Origin: Pseudomonas caricapapayae
GTDB lineage: Bacteria; Pseudomonadota; Gammaproteobacteria; Pseudomonadales; Pseudomonadaceae
Length of the DNA stretch: 64,000 bases
Direction: 5' to 3'
Assembly: GCF_001400735.1 (NCBI RefSeq)
Contig: NZ_LJPW01000054.1
Coordinates: forward strand, 1 to 64,000
Position 1 is the stretch's first letter; every line of letters begins with the position of its first letter. Of the stretch, positions 19,185 to 28,579 are shown one piece after another. Below the pieces are notes generated by a model that did not search any database, was not told the origin of the DNA, and was given only the letters and a program-made list of their open reading frames with translations. The position numbers were made by a program, and so were the translations under genes.

Positions 19185-20789
19185 TCAGGCGATACCGTTC
19201 GGCCCATCCAGTACTTGCCTGACCTTCCTGGCAAGCTCCTGAGGCATGCATGGTTTGGACACGACATCGAACTCTGAACCCCCGATGTCGGTTCGTTCGA
19301 TCGAGCTTTCAGCGTACCCGGTGGTCAGCAACACTTTGACCTTGGGATACCTGCGCCTCACTTCCCGTGCGAGCATGACGCCGTTCATGCCGCCCGGCAT
19401 GATCAGGTCAGTGAACAGCAAGTCATACATGCTGCCGGATTCAAACCGCTTCAGTGCTTCACGGGCATTCAGGACAATTTCGGAGACATACCCGTAATCA
19501 TCCAGCACCATCTTCGCCAGCTCGGCGACGTCTGGCCGGTCTTCCACGATCAGGATCCGCTCGGAGCTGCCTATACGCCTCTCGGAGGCCTTTGGCGGGT
19601 CGGTCTTGCTCAACACAGCCTCGTCTACCGGAAAATACAGGCGCAGCGTTGTTCCAACCCCTTCTTCGGTATAGATCCTGGCCGCGCCACCGGACTGCTT
19701 GGCAAAGCCGTAGACCATCGAGAGACCGAGGCCGGAGCCCTTGCCCTCCTCCTTGGTGGTAAAAAACGGGTCCATTACCCGGTCCCTGATACTGGATGGC
19801 ATGCCAATGCCGTTGTCGGTCACGGCAATGCAAACGTAGCGGCCCGGCAGCAGACCGTCATAGGACATATTGGCGAGCTCATCGACAACCAGGTTGCGGG
19901 TTTCAATGAATATTTTCGGGTCCGGTCTGCCAATCAAAGCATCCCTGGCGTTGATGAAAATATTCAGCAGGGCAACTTCTGCCTGAGTCGGGTCGATACG
20001 GCAGTTCTTCAATGCCGGGTCCAGATCGGTTTCGATCGTCACTTCCGGCCCGAACGTACGCTCGATCAGGGGCTCAGTGGTAGAAACCAGGCCGTTGAGG
20101 TTGAGCACTCGCCCCTGCAGTTTCTGTTTGCGGGCAAATGCCAGCAATTGCTTGGTTAGCGTGCTCGCGCGCTCGACTGCAGACTTGGCGTGATAAACGC
20201 TGCGCTGAACGCGCTGCACATCGATGACGGGTTTTTCCGCAGCGCTGCCGATCAGATCAATATAGCCACCCATGACTTGCAACAGGTTGTTGAAGTCGTG
20301 AGCGATGCCCCCGGTAAGCTGCCCCAGGGCTTCCATCTTCTGCGCCTGACGCAAGGCTTCTTCAGCATCTCGACGCCGACTGATATCCAGTTGCGAGGCA
20401 AAGAAATAGATCAGGTCCCCGGCATCGTTGTAAACCGGAGAAATGAACAAGGCATTCCAGAACGAAGAACCGTCCTTGCGGTAGTTGAGAATCTCGGTAG
20501 AGATATCCACGCGCTCGTCTATCGCATCGCGAATGGACTGCACCACCGCCCGATCAGTTTCAGGCCCTTGCAGAAACCGGCAGTTGCTGCCGAGAATTTC
20601 TTCTGACGCATACCCCGTCATTTCCAGGAAGGCACGGTTGGCGAAAATAATCGGATTGTCCGCGCGATTGGGGTCGGTCACGATCATCGGCATCCGTGTC
20701 GTTTCCACCGCCGCAAAAAAGATATCTTTTCCCTGATGTTTGATATCTCCCGTCGCCGCGTTGTCGACACGGGTTTTATTTTCCGACAC
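19185..20789 (-). CDS. Blue-light receptor: LOV-domain hybrid histidine kinase with receiver
   Basis: 534 residues in three modules. The LOV domain (about 25-140) carries the flavin-reactive cysteine C70 in GSNCRFLQ, which forms the light-induced FMN adduct in this family. The histidine kinase has the H-box with H164 ([10 protein letters not shown]), N-box N280, G1 DNGIGM and G2 [10 protein letters not shown]-terminal receiver has phospho-acceptor D461 ([10 protein letters not shown]) and K512 (VVSKP). This architecture and length match the characterised P. syringae LOV histidine kinase, a light regulator of motility and virulence traits. The protein lacks membrane helices and is cytoplasmic. 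It lies 108 bases downstream of the glycosidase gene on the same strand, so it could be co-transcribed with the glycan cluster. A 10-bp palindrome AGACCGGTCT at 20842-20851 is in its leader. Confidence 0.95.
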   Translation of the reverse strand: MSENKTRVDNAATGDIKHQGKDIFFAAVETTRMPMIVTDPNRADNPIIFANRAFLEMTGYASEEILGSNCRFLQGPETDRAVVQSIRDAIDERVDISTEILNYRKDGSSFWNALFISPVYNDAGDLIYFFASQLDISRRRDAEEALRQAQKMEALGQLTGGIAHDFNNLLQVMGGYIDLIGSAAEKPVIDVQRVQRSVYHAKSAVERASTLTKQLLAFARKQKLQGRVLNLNGLVSTTEPLIERTFGPEVTIETDLDPALKNCRIDPTQAEVALLNIFINARDALIGRPDPKIFIETRNLVVDELANMSYDGLLPGRYVCIAVTDNGIGMPSSIRDRVMDPFFTTKEEGKGSGLGLSMVYGFAKQSGGAARIYTEEGVGTTLRLYFPVDEAVLSKTDPPKASERRIGSSERILIVEDRPDVAELAKMVLDDYGYVSEIVLNAREALKRFESGSMYDLLFTDLIMPGGMNGVMLAREVRRRYPKVKVLLTTGYAESSIERTDIGGSEFDVVSKPCMPQELARKVRQVLDGPNGIA

Positions 20790-20841
20790 TCCAGAAACTC
20801 CACGAATAATTGGTTGGGACTGCCACGTGTGCTAAAACCTG

Positions 20842-20851
20842 AGACCGGTCT
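20842..20851. promoter_or_regulatory. Palindrome upstream of the LOV kinase gene
   Basis: AGACCGGTCT is a perfect 10-bp palindrome 52 bases before the LOV kinase start and may be an operator. It matches no consensus that I can name. Confidence 0.25.
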
Positions 20852-20897
20852 ACCCTCTCAAGGGTTCTGAGGTCTTTGATAAAAAACCGGATTATAT

Positions 20898-22079
20898 TCA
20901 TTCGAGGGGCTTGGCGCTTGGAACACCGTCACTCAAACAGCGCTTTTCCGCTCTTTTTGTGAATAGGGCAGCCCATTCACTTGCGTTGTCGCGCACTGCA
21001 TTCTGCAGAGGTTTGAAGACAGACCGCTTGCCCTGTTCGTCAGCATACCCGAGCAATCCTGCCGGGCAGTATCGGTCGTCGTCCCAGCCCGGATAATCGA
21101 GAATGGGGTACCAGCAGATACCTTCCACCGGTATGCCGGCCCTGACGGCCTTGCCAACCTCTGCACATATGTAATTGAACCAGGGCAGACGCTGAGCGCC
21201 TTCGGCTCCTGTTTCAGAGATCAATAGCGGTCTGGCGTATCGCCTGTGCAGCTCGTTCAGCATACCTTGAAGGGGTCTGTATTGCGGATCGCTCTGCAAG
21301 AGCTTTCGGCCGTTGAACTGCCATTGATTCTGGGGATAGAAGTTGACGCCCAGCACATCCAGATACTCGGGGCGACCGCCCAGTCCGGGCCATTGCCGTC
21401 CGGATAAAAAGTCCCAGGCCTCGAACTGCGCCTGTCGATAACATTCTGCCGCCGCTGCCTCGCCGTGACCTCGCGTGGCCGGTACGACATGAATCAATGG
21501 CTCGGCCTGAACAAAGCGCGCGCTGGGCGCTATCGTGCGTATCGCGTCTATTGCCGCAATACTGGCCCGGACCAGTTGCTGTTTGAGCTCCATGCCGCGC
21601 TGCCGGCTGCCGGGATTGAAATAAGCCACGTCGCCGCCCGCCCAACTCCAGAACGAAATCTCGTTGATCGGCGAATAGAAAGGTGCAGTCTCCCCTTCAT
21701 CCTTGATCAACTGAGCCACCGCAGCGGCAAATCGCGCAAAGCGCTCGACAAATTGCGGGCTCCAGATATCCAGATCATCGGGATAACCGTAATGGCACAG
21801 GTCCCAGATTACCTGTATGCCCTGATGCCGCGCGGCGTGCAGCATGGGTAGAAAACTGCTCCAGTCGTAGGTGCCAGGGCTCGCTTCAATCAAATGCCAG
21901 CGCAAGCCGTCGCGCACCGTACGGATTGCGCATGCATCCATCACCGCGAAGTCTGCCTGGGGCCAACGGCTGTGCCCGGTGGAATCAAGCAGGTCGAGAC
22001 GTGTGCCATCACGTCGCCGATGGCTGGCACACTCGAATCCGCCCATGAAAAAGCTGTCGAACAACCCGTTCATGCTCAA
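20898..22079 (-). CDS. Clan GH-A glycosidase-like protein (GH1-type)
   Basis: 393 residues with a TIM-barrel glycosidase pattern. The probable acid/base is E140 in YSPINEISFW and the probable nucleophile is E289 in RPLLISETGAEG, a spacing normal for clan GH-A. VRDGLRWHLIEASPGTYDW near residue 55-73 is the family's second-strand motif. There is no signal peptide, so it acts in the cytoplasm, unlike secreted polymer hydrolases. It overlaps glf by 4 bases, and the cluster encodes UDP-galactofuranose synthesis, so a galactose- or galactofuranose-containing glycoside is a possible substrate (inference). Confidence 0.8.
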   Translation of the reverse strand: MSMNGLFDSFFMGGFECASHRRRDGTRLDLLDSTGHSRWPQADFAVMDACAIRTVRDGLRWHLIEASPGTYDWSSFLPMLHAARHQGIQVIWDLCHYGYPDDLDIWSPQFVERFARFAAAVAQLIKDEGETAPFYSPINEISFWSWAGGDVAYFNPGSRQRGMELKQQLVRASIAAIDAIRTIAPSARFVQAEPLIHVVPATRGHGEAAAAECYRQAQFEAWDFLSGRQWPGLGGRPEYLDVLGVNFYPQNQWQFNGRKLLQSDPQYRPLQGMLNELHRRYARPLLISETGAEGAQRLPWFNYICAEVGKAVRAGIPVEGICWYPILDYPGWDDDRYCPAGLLGYADEQGKRSVFKPLQNAVRDNASEWAALFTKRAEKRCLSDGVPSAKPLE

Positions 22080-23257
22080 CCTCGCGCAGGCTGTTGCAGC
22101 GGTTCGGTATTCGGCCCAGGCGCTTGATCGGCCAGCTTTTGGTATAACGCCAGAGCCTGCCCCACGACCTGATCCATGTTGTAGTACTTGTAAGTACCGA
22201 GCCGCCCAAGGAACGTAACATCAGCCGACTGATCGGCCAACGCCTTGTAGCGCTTGTACAGCTCGGCGTTTTCCGGTCGGGGAATGGGGTAATAAGGATC
22301 GCCCTCGGCACTCGGAAACTCATACGTGAGGCTGGTTTTGGCGTGCAGTTGACCGGTGAGATGCTTGTATTCTGTGATGCGCGTATGGGGAACGGCCTCA
22401 TCCGGGAAGTTCACCACCGCCACGGATTGAAACTGAGCCTGATCGACGGTCTTGTGCTCGAAACGCAACGACCGATACGGTAGACGGCCATATTTATAAT
22501 CGAAGTATTCATCGATCGGCCCGCAATAGACGAGGTGCCGATACTGCGCCCGTTCGCGAACCTCGGCAAAGTCGACCCCCAGCCTGACACTGATAAGCGG
22601 GTGATCCAGCATCCGTTCAAACATCCGCGTGTAACCATGCAGCGGCATTTTCTGAAAGGTATCGGTAAAGTACCGACTGTCGGCACTGGTACGGGTGGGC
22701 ACCCGGGCAGTAACCGACCTGTCGAGTTGAGACGGGTCCAGGCCCCATTGCTTGCGGGTATAACCCCGGAAGAACTTCTCGTACAACTCCCGACCGACCT
22801 GATTGATCACAACATCTTCGGAGGTCCTTATCATCTCGACGGGTTCGGCTCGACGGGCAAGAAACGCTTCGGCTTGCTGCTCGTTCATCTGCAAGCCGTA
22901 CAGACTGTTGAGGGTATCGAGGTTAATCGGAATGGGTAGCAACTGACCGTCTACGCTGGCGAGTACACGGTGTTCGTAGTCTCGCCATTCGGTAAATCGT
23001 GAAAGATACTCCACGATCCGCTCGGCGTTGGTATGGAATATGTGCGGCCCGTACTGATGAACCAGCACCCCGGCGCTGTCCAGATGATCGTAAGCATTGC
23101 CGGCAATATGTGGACGTCGGTCGATGAGCAGGACACGCTTGCCCAGCCCCGCCGCCAGCCTTTCCGCCAGCACGCTGCCGGCAAAACCTGCACCGACAAT
23201 CAGGAAGTCATAGTACGTATCGTCCAGCGCGGCTGATTCAGGCGTTATACCGGTCAT
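22076..23257 (-). CDS. glf: UDP-galactopyranose mutase
   Basis: Flavoenzyme of 393 residues that interconverts UDP-galactopyranose and UDP-galactofuranose. The FAD-binding motif FLIVGAGFAGSVLAERLA is near residue 19, followed by DRRPHIAGNAYD. Family motifs GPHIFHTN, GYTRKQWG, RVPTR and GTYKYYNMDQVVGQAL are present, including the arginines and tyrosines that hold the diphosphate. It overlaps the glycosyltransferase and the glycosidase genes by 4 bases each, forming one operon, with galE divergent. This suggests a galactofuranose-containing surface polysaccharide or glycolipid. Confidence 0.95.
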   Translation of the reverse strand: MTGITPESAALDDTYYDFLIVGAGFAGSVLAERLAAGLGKRVLLIDRRPHIAGNAYDHLDSAGVLVHQYGPHIFHTNAERIVEYLSRFTEWRDYEHRVLASVDGQLLPIPINLDTLNSLYGLQMNEQQAEAFLARRAEPVEMIRTSEDVVINQVGRELYEKFFRGYTRKQWGLDPSQLDRSVTARVPTRTSADSRYFTDTFQKMPLHGYTRMFERMLDHPLISVRLGVDFAEVRERAQYRHLVYCGPIDEYFDYKYGRLPYRSLRFEHKTVDQAQFQSVAVVNFPDEAVPHTRITEYKHLTGQLHAKTSLTYEFPSAEGDPYYPIPRPENAELYKRYKALADQSADVTFLGRLGTYKYYNMDQVVGQALALYQKLADQAPGPNTEPLQQPARG

Positions 23258-24429
23258 TCGATTTCACTCCTGACGACAACCCGGCTGATATGAGCCTTCA
23301 TCGCAGCGCAGGTGTTGTCCCAGGACTCGCCAGTCAGCACTGCGTCAACCTTGCGCAGAAAATCGTCAGCACCTTTATGCGTCAGCGCCTCGTGAATCGC
23401 GTGCGCAAACGCCTTGGTATCGTCGGCAATTGCGACGACACCGCAAGCCCCGTACCTTCTCACAACATCGGCAATCCGGGTCGAGACCACCGGGCAGCCA
23501 CCCGCCAGGTATTCAGGAGTCTTGGTCGGGCTGATGAAGCGTGTGGAGTCGTTCAGGGCGAATGGCATCAACGCCACGTCCCAACCGGCCAGATAGGCTG
23601 GCAAGTCGTCATAGGACTTGTTGCCCAGATAATGGACATTGGCCATGTGCGGCAGGCTTGCCGGATCGATCTTTACTACAGGGCCGATCAAGACGATTTG
23701 CCATTCGGGGTGTAACGCTGCCACCTCTCGAACCAGCTCAATATCAAAGCGTTCATCGATGACGCCAAAAAAACCGAGTCTCGGGTACGGAATGCAGCGT
23801 TGGTCCACCGGGTCAGACTGCACGCTGCGAGCGGCTGAAAAATGCTCTGCATCGACGCTGCTGGGCATGGCGTGTGCGTTGGCATGCTGCAGTCGCTTGG
23901 CTTCCCAGAGGCTGAAGCCGCCAGTAAAGACAACATCTGCACGCTTCATCAGCGCCTGTTCCTGTTCGACAAGCTGTGGCGGCGCACCTTTGAACGCAGA
24001 CAGCTCATCCATGCAATCAAAGATTGTCGCTTGCGCATTGAGGTGGTCGGTAAAGGCCAGGCTCATCGGGGTGAAGTACCACAGCAGCAGCTCGCCGAAC
24101 CGTTGCGCATCAAGAAAGCTGTCGAGCAACGAGCGCTGCGCAGTAATCAGCTCGTCGGCCGGCATCTTCAAGGGCAGATGCGGCACCATCACGGTGACGC
24201 CGCATGCTTGCGGCAGTGACTCAAGCCAGACATCTGGAGAGTCCGACAGAACAGGCTCCTCAAGAAACAACACCTGATAATCCTGCGCCATGCGCGACAT
24301 GATGTGCTGTGGACGCTGATAAACGAACCCCCACCTGAGGTGGGACAGGCATAACAGCAAAGGTCTGATTGCAGTTTCGACCCCGGCTGAAACCGATGCT
24401 TCGGAAAGAATTGATTGAACACCGTTCAT
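23254..24429 (-). CDS. Glycosyltransferase (GT-B fold, family 1/4-like)
   Basis: 391-residue cytoplasmic glycosyltransferase. The N-terminus LCLSHLRWGFVYQRPQHIMSRMAQ and the C-terminal KTPEYLAGGCPVVSTRIADVVRRYG are typical of GT-B enzymes of the type found next to glf. It would use a nucleotide sugar, possibly UDP-Galf from Glf, to build a surface glycan. First gene of the minus-strand glf operon; its upstream region is shared with divergent galE. Confidence 0.88.
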   Translation of the reverse strand: MNGVQSILSEASVSAGVETAIRPLLLCLSHLRWGFVYQRPQHIMSRMAQDYQVLFLEEPVLSDSPDVWLESLPQACGVTVMVPHLPLKMPADELITAQRSLLDSFLDAQRFGELLLWYFTPMSLAFTDHLNAQATIFDCMDELSAFKGAPPQLVEQEQALMKRADVVFTGGFSLWEAKRLQHANAHAMPSSVDAEHFSAARSVQSDPVDQRCIPYPRLGFFGVIDERFDIELVREVAALHPEWQIVLIGPVVKIDPASLPHMANVHYLGNKSYDDLPAYLAGWDVALMPFALNDSTRFISPTKTPEYLAGGCPVVSTRIADVVRRYGACGVVAIADDTKAFAHAIHEALTHKGADDFLRKVDAVLTGESWDNTCAAMKAHISRVVVRSEIE

Positions 24430-24869
24430 AGAGTTTCCCTTCTGTTAAAAGTCCTGGATGAAACTGAAGGGCTCTGCAAAGGGCTGAACTTCGACGGCAT
24501 TCATGTGGAGTATGTGTGTGGTATGCGTGGGCGGCTGTTTCATAGTCGTACGTGATGCAACCCTGTGAGTGAAAAACAGGAAAGCGTCACGGATACGCTT
24601 ATCAATGTCGAGCGCACGACAAAACAGGTGTTCATTGATTCCGATAAAGGGTAAGCGCCATTGGGAATGAGCCGTTGAACTCGTCGCAACGAATACCCAC
24701 TTAGTCTTGAGCGAATGCTTTTTGGCACCTGCGGTACGTTTTTCCCACGCGGTGGTCTGGTCCTGATTTTCGCAAGCAAGGCTCCCCTGTCGGCCCGGTA
24801 ATAAAGGTCATGGCATGGAGCCGTCAGCTCGCCTCTTCCCGAGGCGGCGAAAATCCAGGAAGGACAACC
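24430..24869. other. 440-base divergent promoter region between glycosyltransferase and galE
   Basis: No gene is supported here. A 6-bp inverted repeat AAGCGT / ACGCTT with a 7-base loop is at 24582-24600. AGGAAGGAC immediately upstream of 24870 is the galE ribosome-binding site. I see nothing else. Confidence 0.5.
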
Positions 24870-25898
24870 ATGATTCTGGTGACCGGCGGTGCGGGATACA
24901 TTGGCGCTCACATTACGCTTGAGCTGCTTGAGAAGGGCCGTGATGTAGTGGTACTCGATAACTTGAGTAACAGTTCGCGAGAGACGCTGGATCGGATAGA
25001 AAAACTCAGCGGGCGACACGTGGATTTCATTCACGGCGATATTCGCAGTAAAGCGACGCTGCACCGATTGTTCGCTCATTACCCTGTCAAGGCGGTGGTG
25101 CATTGCGCCGGGCTCAAGGCTGTGAGCGAAAGCGTCCGGGAGCCATTGCGCTATTTCGAGACCAACGTAAGCGGCAGCGTAAAGCTGTGTCAGGTAATGG
25201 CAGAAGCAGGCGTGTTCGAGTTGCTGTTCAGCTCATCCGCAACGGTTTATGGCCAGTGTGAACGGATGCCGCTGGATGAGAACTGCCCACTCGGCTTGCC
25301 GACCAGTCCTTACGGGCATTCCAAACTGATGGCCGAGCAGGTGCTGAAAAGCGTCGCTCACTCGGATCCGCGCTGGTCGATCGGACTGCTGCGTTACTTC
25401 AACCCCATTGGCGCACATCCGTCCGGCCTGTTGGGTGAGTCGCCCTGCAACACACCGAACAATCTGCTGCCGTTCCTGCTGCAGGTCGCCAATCGGCTGC
25501 GCCCTGCTCTGCATATTTATGGCACTGACTACCCGACGCCGGACGGAACAGGTGTGCGTGATTACCTTCACGTCATGGATCTAGCAGATGGCCATTTGAA
25601 AGCGCTGGATAGAATACGCCGCGGACGCGGGGTATCCGTCTGGAATCTGGGGACAGGACAGGGTTATTCAGTGCTCGAAGTGGTTCACGCCTTCGAGCGT
25701 ATCTCTGGCAACGCCGTGCCTTTGATCCTTGAGCCCCGTCGGGCAGGAGACGTCGCCGCGTGCTGGTCCGATCCCTCGAAAGCATTGCGTGAATTGAATT
25801 GGCACGCCAGGCACGACCTTGATTCGATGCTTACCGACGCATGGCGCTGGCAGTGCATGAACCCACAAGGATACATACCCGCGACGCTGGTCAGTTGA
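24870..25898 (+). CDS. galE: UDP-glucose 4-epimerase
   Basis: SDR-family NAD enzyme of 342 residues that interconverts UDP-glucose and UDP-galactose. The N-terminal VTGGAGYIGAHITLELL binds NAD; the catalytic serine lies in SSSATVYG and the YxxxK pair in TSPYGHSKLMAEQ. The start at 24870 has a strong AGGAAGGAC site and gives the exact family N-terminus. It is divergent from the glf operon and supplies its substrate UDP-galactopyranose. Confidence 0.95.
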   Translation: MILVTGGAGYIGAHITLELLEKGRDVVVLDNLSNSSRETLDRIEKLSGRHVDFIHGDIRSKATLHRLFAHYPVKAVVHCAGLKAVSESVREPLRYFETNVSGSVKLCQVMAEAGVFELLFSSSATVYGQCERMPLDENCPLGLPTSPYGHSKLMAEQVLKSVAHSDPRWSIGLLRYFNPIGAHPSGLLGESPCNTPNNLLPFLLQVANRLRPALHIYGTDYPTPDGTGVRDYLHVMDLADGHLKALDRIRRGRGVSVWNLGTGQGYSVLEVVHAFERISGNAVPLILEPRRAGDVAACWSDPSKALRELNWHARHDLDSMLTDAWRWQCMNPQGYIPATLVS

Positions 25899-25981
25899 GC
25901 CGCATACAGGGGGACAAGACGCTCCGGAAACTATCGCAACGCCATGTCAGTGAGGTTCAGACGTAACACGGCAACTGCCCG

Positions 25982-26530
25982 TTAAAAATTGGCCGGCGTG
26001 TTGGAGCTGATGATCTCGGCCTCGTCCTGGCCGACGTTGCGGAAGCGGTGCGGTAATGTAGTCGGAAAATAATAGCCGTCTCCAGGACCGAGGATATTGA
26101 CCTGCCCATCGATGGTCAGCTCCACCGTGCCGCGCGTCACCAGCCCGCACTCCTCGCCTTCGCTGTGGACGATAGGTTCTTCGCCGGAGTCGGCACCCGG
26201 CGCGTATTGCTCGCGCAGAAAACGCATCTGTCGACTCGGCAGGGTCGCACCGACCAGCAACAAGCGAACGCCATTGCGCCCCAGGTCAGGTTGATCACCG
26301 GCCCGGAACACATATTGATCCTGCCCAGGAGGCTGATCGAATGTGAAAAAGTCCGCCAGCGTCATAGGGATGCCTTCCAGCAGCTTCTTGAGGGAGCTGA
26401 TGGAGGGACTGACACGATTTTGCTCAATCAGGGAAATCGTGGCATTGGTCACACCACTGCGTCTGGCGAGTTCACGTTGCGACAGCTTGTAGCTCTCACG
26501 CACCAGTTTGAGTCGTGCTCCCGTATCCAT
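25982..26530 (-). CDS. XRE-family regulator with cupin sensor domain (PuuR-like)
   Basis: 182-residue repressor-type regulator. The helix-turn-helix is at residues 5-62 (LSQRELARRSGVTNATISLIEQ) and a double-stranded beta-helix cupin domain occupies about 105-180 (GEECGLVTRGTVEL, GDGYYFPTTLPHRFRN). The arrangement and length match PuuR, the repressor of putrescine/gamma-glutamyl catabolism. The neighbouring PuuD-like hydrolase is upstream on the same strand, which supports this role. A 10-bp hairpin lies in its leader at 26565-26604. Confidence 0.88.
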   Translation of the reverse strand: MDTGARLKLVRESYKLSQRELARRSGVTNATISLIEQNRVSPSISSLKKLLEGIPMTLADFFTFDQPPGQDQYVFRAGDQPDLGRNGVRLLLVGATLPSRQMRFLREQYAPGADSGEEPIVHSEGEECGLVTRGTVELTIDGQVNILGPGDGYYFPTTLPHRFRNVGQDEAEIISSNTPANF

Positions 26531-26564
26531 AGTGGCCTTATGCGAAAGATATCCGGTAAATGAG

Positions 26565-26604
26565 ACGGCCTCGGCGCAATGGACTGTCCACTGCCCGAGG
26601 CCGT
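26565..26604 (-). terminator. Nested hairpin between the puuD-like and puuR-like genes
   Basis: Outer 10-bp perfect stem ACGGCCTCGG / CCGAGGCCGT, with an inner TGGAC-T-GTCCA hairpin inside the loop. It lies 51 bases after the hydrolase stop and 34 bases before the regulator start, on the transcribed strand. No T-tract is present. It could end the first transcript or regulate read-through. Confidence 0.5.
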
Positions 26605-26655
26605 AACGGCGGATATTAAATCACGTTTGGCAGCAACACTCAGCAGCTCATCGCT

Positions 26656-27411
26656 TTAGCGGTCACGACGGTGCCTGGCATAAGTCAGGCACGCTTCACG
26701 GAATGCCGTGAACAGGCTCAGCGACACGGGATTGTCCAGGAGCGCCCATTCCGGATGCCACTGCACGCCCAGCACAAAACCTGGCGCGCCGGGCAAGGAC
26801 ACCGCTTCCACAAGACCGTCGGGGGCCAACGCTTCCGCACGCAGATCCGATGCCAGACGGTCAACACCCTGGCTGTGCAGGCTGTTGACCTCGAACCCCG
26901 GTGCCAGCCCGAGAGCGTCCAGCAAACCGTCTGGCTGCACATGCACTGCGTGTTGCGGCGCGTACTGCACAGCCAGTACATCGCTGTGCGGCTCGCGGTG
27001 GTCCAGATACCCGGGTAACTCCTGCACCCGCTGATGCAGGCTGCCACCCAGTGCGACATTCAGTTCCTGAAAGCCACGGCAAATGCACAACACCGGCACA
27101 CCCTGAGCGATGGCGGCCCTGAGCAGCGGCAAGGTAGTGCGATCCCGAAAGGTGTCATGGGCCGTGCCCTCCGCGCTGGCCGGTCCGTTGTAATGCCGTG
27201 GTTCGACATTGGACGGCGAACCGGTAAACAGCAGGCCGTCCAGTGACGCGAGCAGTTGCTCAGGTTCAACAGGCACATCGAGCGCAGGGAGGATGACCGG
27301 AATCCCAGCGAACGCTGCGGCCTCGACATACTTGTCGCCCGCAGTGTGAGAGGAATACTTGCCCAACTGCTGGCGGCAGGCGGTAACGCCGATCAAGGGA
27401 GGTCGTGACAT
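26656..27411 (-). CDS. Gamma-glutamyl-gamma-aminobutyrate hydrolase-like class I amidotransferase (PuuD-like)
   Basis: 251 residues from the ATG at 27411, which has AGAAGGA 8 bases upstream; a longer reading begins with unrelated hydrophobic sequence. Class I glutamine amidotransferase fold with nucleophile C111 (LCICRGFQELNVALGG), H219 and E221 (GVQWHPEWAL). In the Puu pathway this enzyme hydrolyses gamma-glutamyl-GABA to glutamate and GABA. The adjacent PuuR-like gene supports this, although no puuA, puuB or puuC is nearby. A LysR gene is divergent. Confidence 0.88.
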   Translation of the reverse strand: MSRPPLIGVTACRQQLGKYSSHTAGDKYVEAAAFAGIPVILPALDVPVEPEQLLASLDGLLFTGSPSNVEPRHYNGPASAEGTAHDTFRDRTTLPLLRAAIAQGVPVLCICRGFQELNVALGGSLHQRVQELPGYLDHREPHSDVLAVQYAPQHAVHVQPDGLLDALGLAPGFEVNSLHSQGVDRLASDLRAEALAPDGLVEAVSLPGAPGFVLGVQWHPEWALLDNPVSLSLFTAFREACLTYARHRRDR

Positions 27412-27538
27412 ATGTGAATCCTTCTGAAGTCGGGTGGTCCTGCGGTTCAGTAGCAGGCTATCCAGCCACGATGAAACCAGTCTAGGATAGTCACTCACGC
27501 AACAAACATAGGCACCCAGGCAAAGGAACATTGCACCA

Positions 27539-28432
27539 ATGCAATATGAAATCACCCATGCCGATCTTTCCCTGGTACTGGCACTGGTGCGCGGCCGCAC
27601 GCTGGCACGTGCTGCCGATCTGCTGCACGTTGATATCTCGACAGTGTTTCGCTCGATCAGACGCCTTGAAGCCGCTCTTGGCGCAGCGTTGTTCGAGAAG
27701 AACCGACGCGGCTACATCCCGACGGACACCGCCCAGGCCATGGCCGAGCAGGCAGAGCACGCCGAACAGGCACTCGCCGCAGCCCGTATTGCGTTGCAGC
27801 AAGGCGAACAGGTTGTCAGCGGCACGGTGCGCCTGACGTGCACCGACGCTGTCCTGCACAGCCTGCTGTTGCCGACCCTCGCGGATTTCATGCCGCAGTA
27901 CCCTGCCCTCACGCTGGAACTGGCCACCTCCAATGCGTTCGCCAACCTCAGTCGTCGCGATGCAGATATTGCCCTGCGCCTGACCAATACCCCGCCCGAG
28001 CACTTGATCGGACGATGCCTGGGCAGTGCCGACTATTTTATCTGTGGCCGTCCCGAATACCGCGATGCACTGGCGCAAAGCCCCACCTCCGTCCCCTGGA
28101 TCAGCCCGGACGACTCAATGCCGGATCACACCTCAGTGATCTGGCGTAAGCAGGCATTCCCTGGAGTAAGCCCGCGCTACCGCTGCAGCAACATGTCGGC
28201 GGTCTCTCAGATGGTCGCTGCCGGTCTGGGCGTGGCAGCCCTGACCGATTTCACTGTCAAGGGTCTCGGTACTGTGGAACGGCTGAGTGAGCCGCTGCAA
28301 GGATGCAGCACTGATCTGTGGCTGCTGACCCGTCCCGACTGCCGGGCACTGCGTTCTGTGCAGACCCTGCTGGAAGCGCTCGCGCCCCGTTTGCGAGCTG
28401 CACTGCTGGCATCCGCATCCGCATCCGCATGA
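27539..28432 (+). CDS. LysR-family transcriptional regulator
   Basis: 297 residues. The N-terminal winged helix-turn-helix (ARAADLLHVDISTVFRSIRRLEAALGAALFEK) is followed by a LysR substrate-binding domain from about residue 90. It is divergent from the PuuD-like hydrolase across 127 bases and may control it. The last codons are a GCATCC hexanucleotide repeat (28409-28430, three copies plus a part) encoding an Ala-Ser tail, a site of possible length variation. Confidence 0.9.
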   Translation: MQYEITHADLSLVLALVRGRTLARAADLLHVDISTVFRSIRRLEAALGAALFEKNRRGYIPTDTAQAMAEQAEHAEQALAAARIALQQGEQVVSGTVRLTCTDAVLHSLLLPTLADFMPQYPALTLELATSNAFANLSRRDADIALRLTNTPPEHLIGRCLGSADYFICGRPEYRDALAQSPTSVPWISPDDSMPDHTSVIWRKQAFPGVSPRYRCSNMSAVSQMVAAGLGVAALTDFTVKGLGTVERLSEPLQGCSTDLWLLTRPDCRALRSVQTLLEALAPRLRAALLASASASA

Positions 28433-28441
28433 GCGGCCATC

Positions 28442-28453
28442 AGTGGATCCACT
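28442..28453. promoter_or_regulatory. VanR-type operator, upstream copy
   Basis: AGTGGATCCACT is a perfect 12-bp palindrome 127 bases before vanA. The core TGGATCCA is that of the known VanR operator ATTGGATCCAAT (Caulobacter). A related site lies at 28538-28549. Confidence 0.75.
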
Positions 28454-28537
28454 AAATAATAGTTAATAAATTTAATCATTGGCTTAGCTTCAATCCTGTG
28501 GCATTAATAATCGCGAGGAAAGCAACATGATTCATTC

Positions 28538-28549
28538 TGTGGATCCATA
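28538..28549. promoter_or_regulatory. VanR-type operator, downstream copy
   Basis: TGTGGATCCATA shares GTGGATCCA with the site at 28442-28453 and lies 31 bases before the vanA start. Between the two, TTGGCT (28479-28484) and TTAATA/TAATAA (28504-28510) could be a promoter, so the operators would flank it. Confidence 0.7.
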
Positions 28550-28579
28550 AGATCAATAATCGAACCGTGGAGAACCGTC

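Noticed and set aside
24540..25103. 187-codon minus-strand open frame overlapping galE
   Set aside because: Overlaps the conserved N-terminus of galE and shows no family features.
28409..28430. GCATCC repeat at the end of a LysR gene as a possible phase-variation switch
   Set aside because: The unit is a multiple of three and sits at the last codons, so copy-number change would only alter an Ala-Ser tail.
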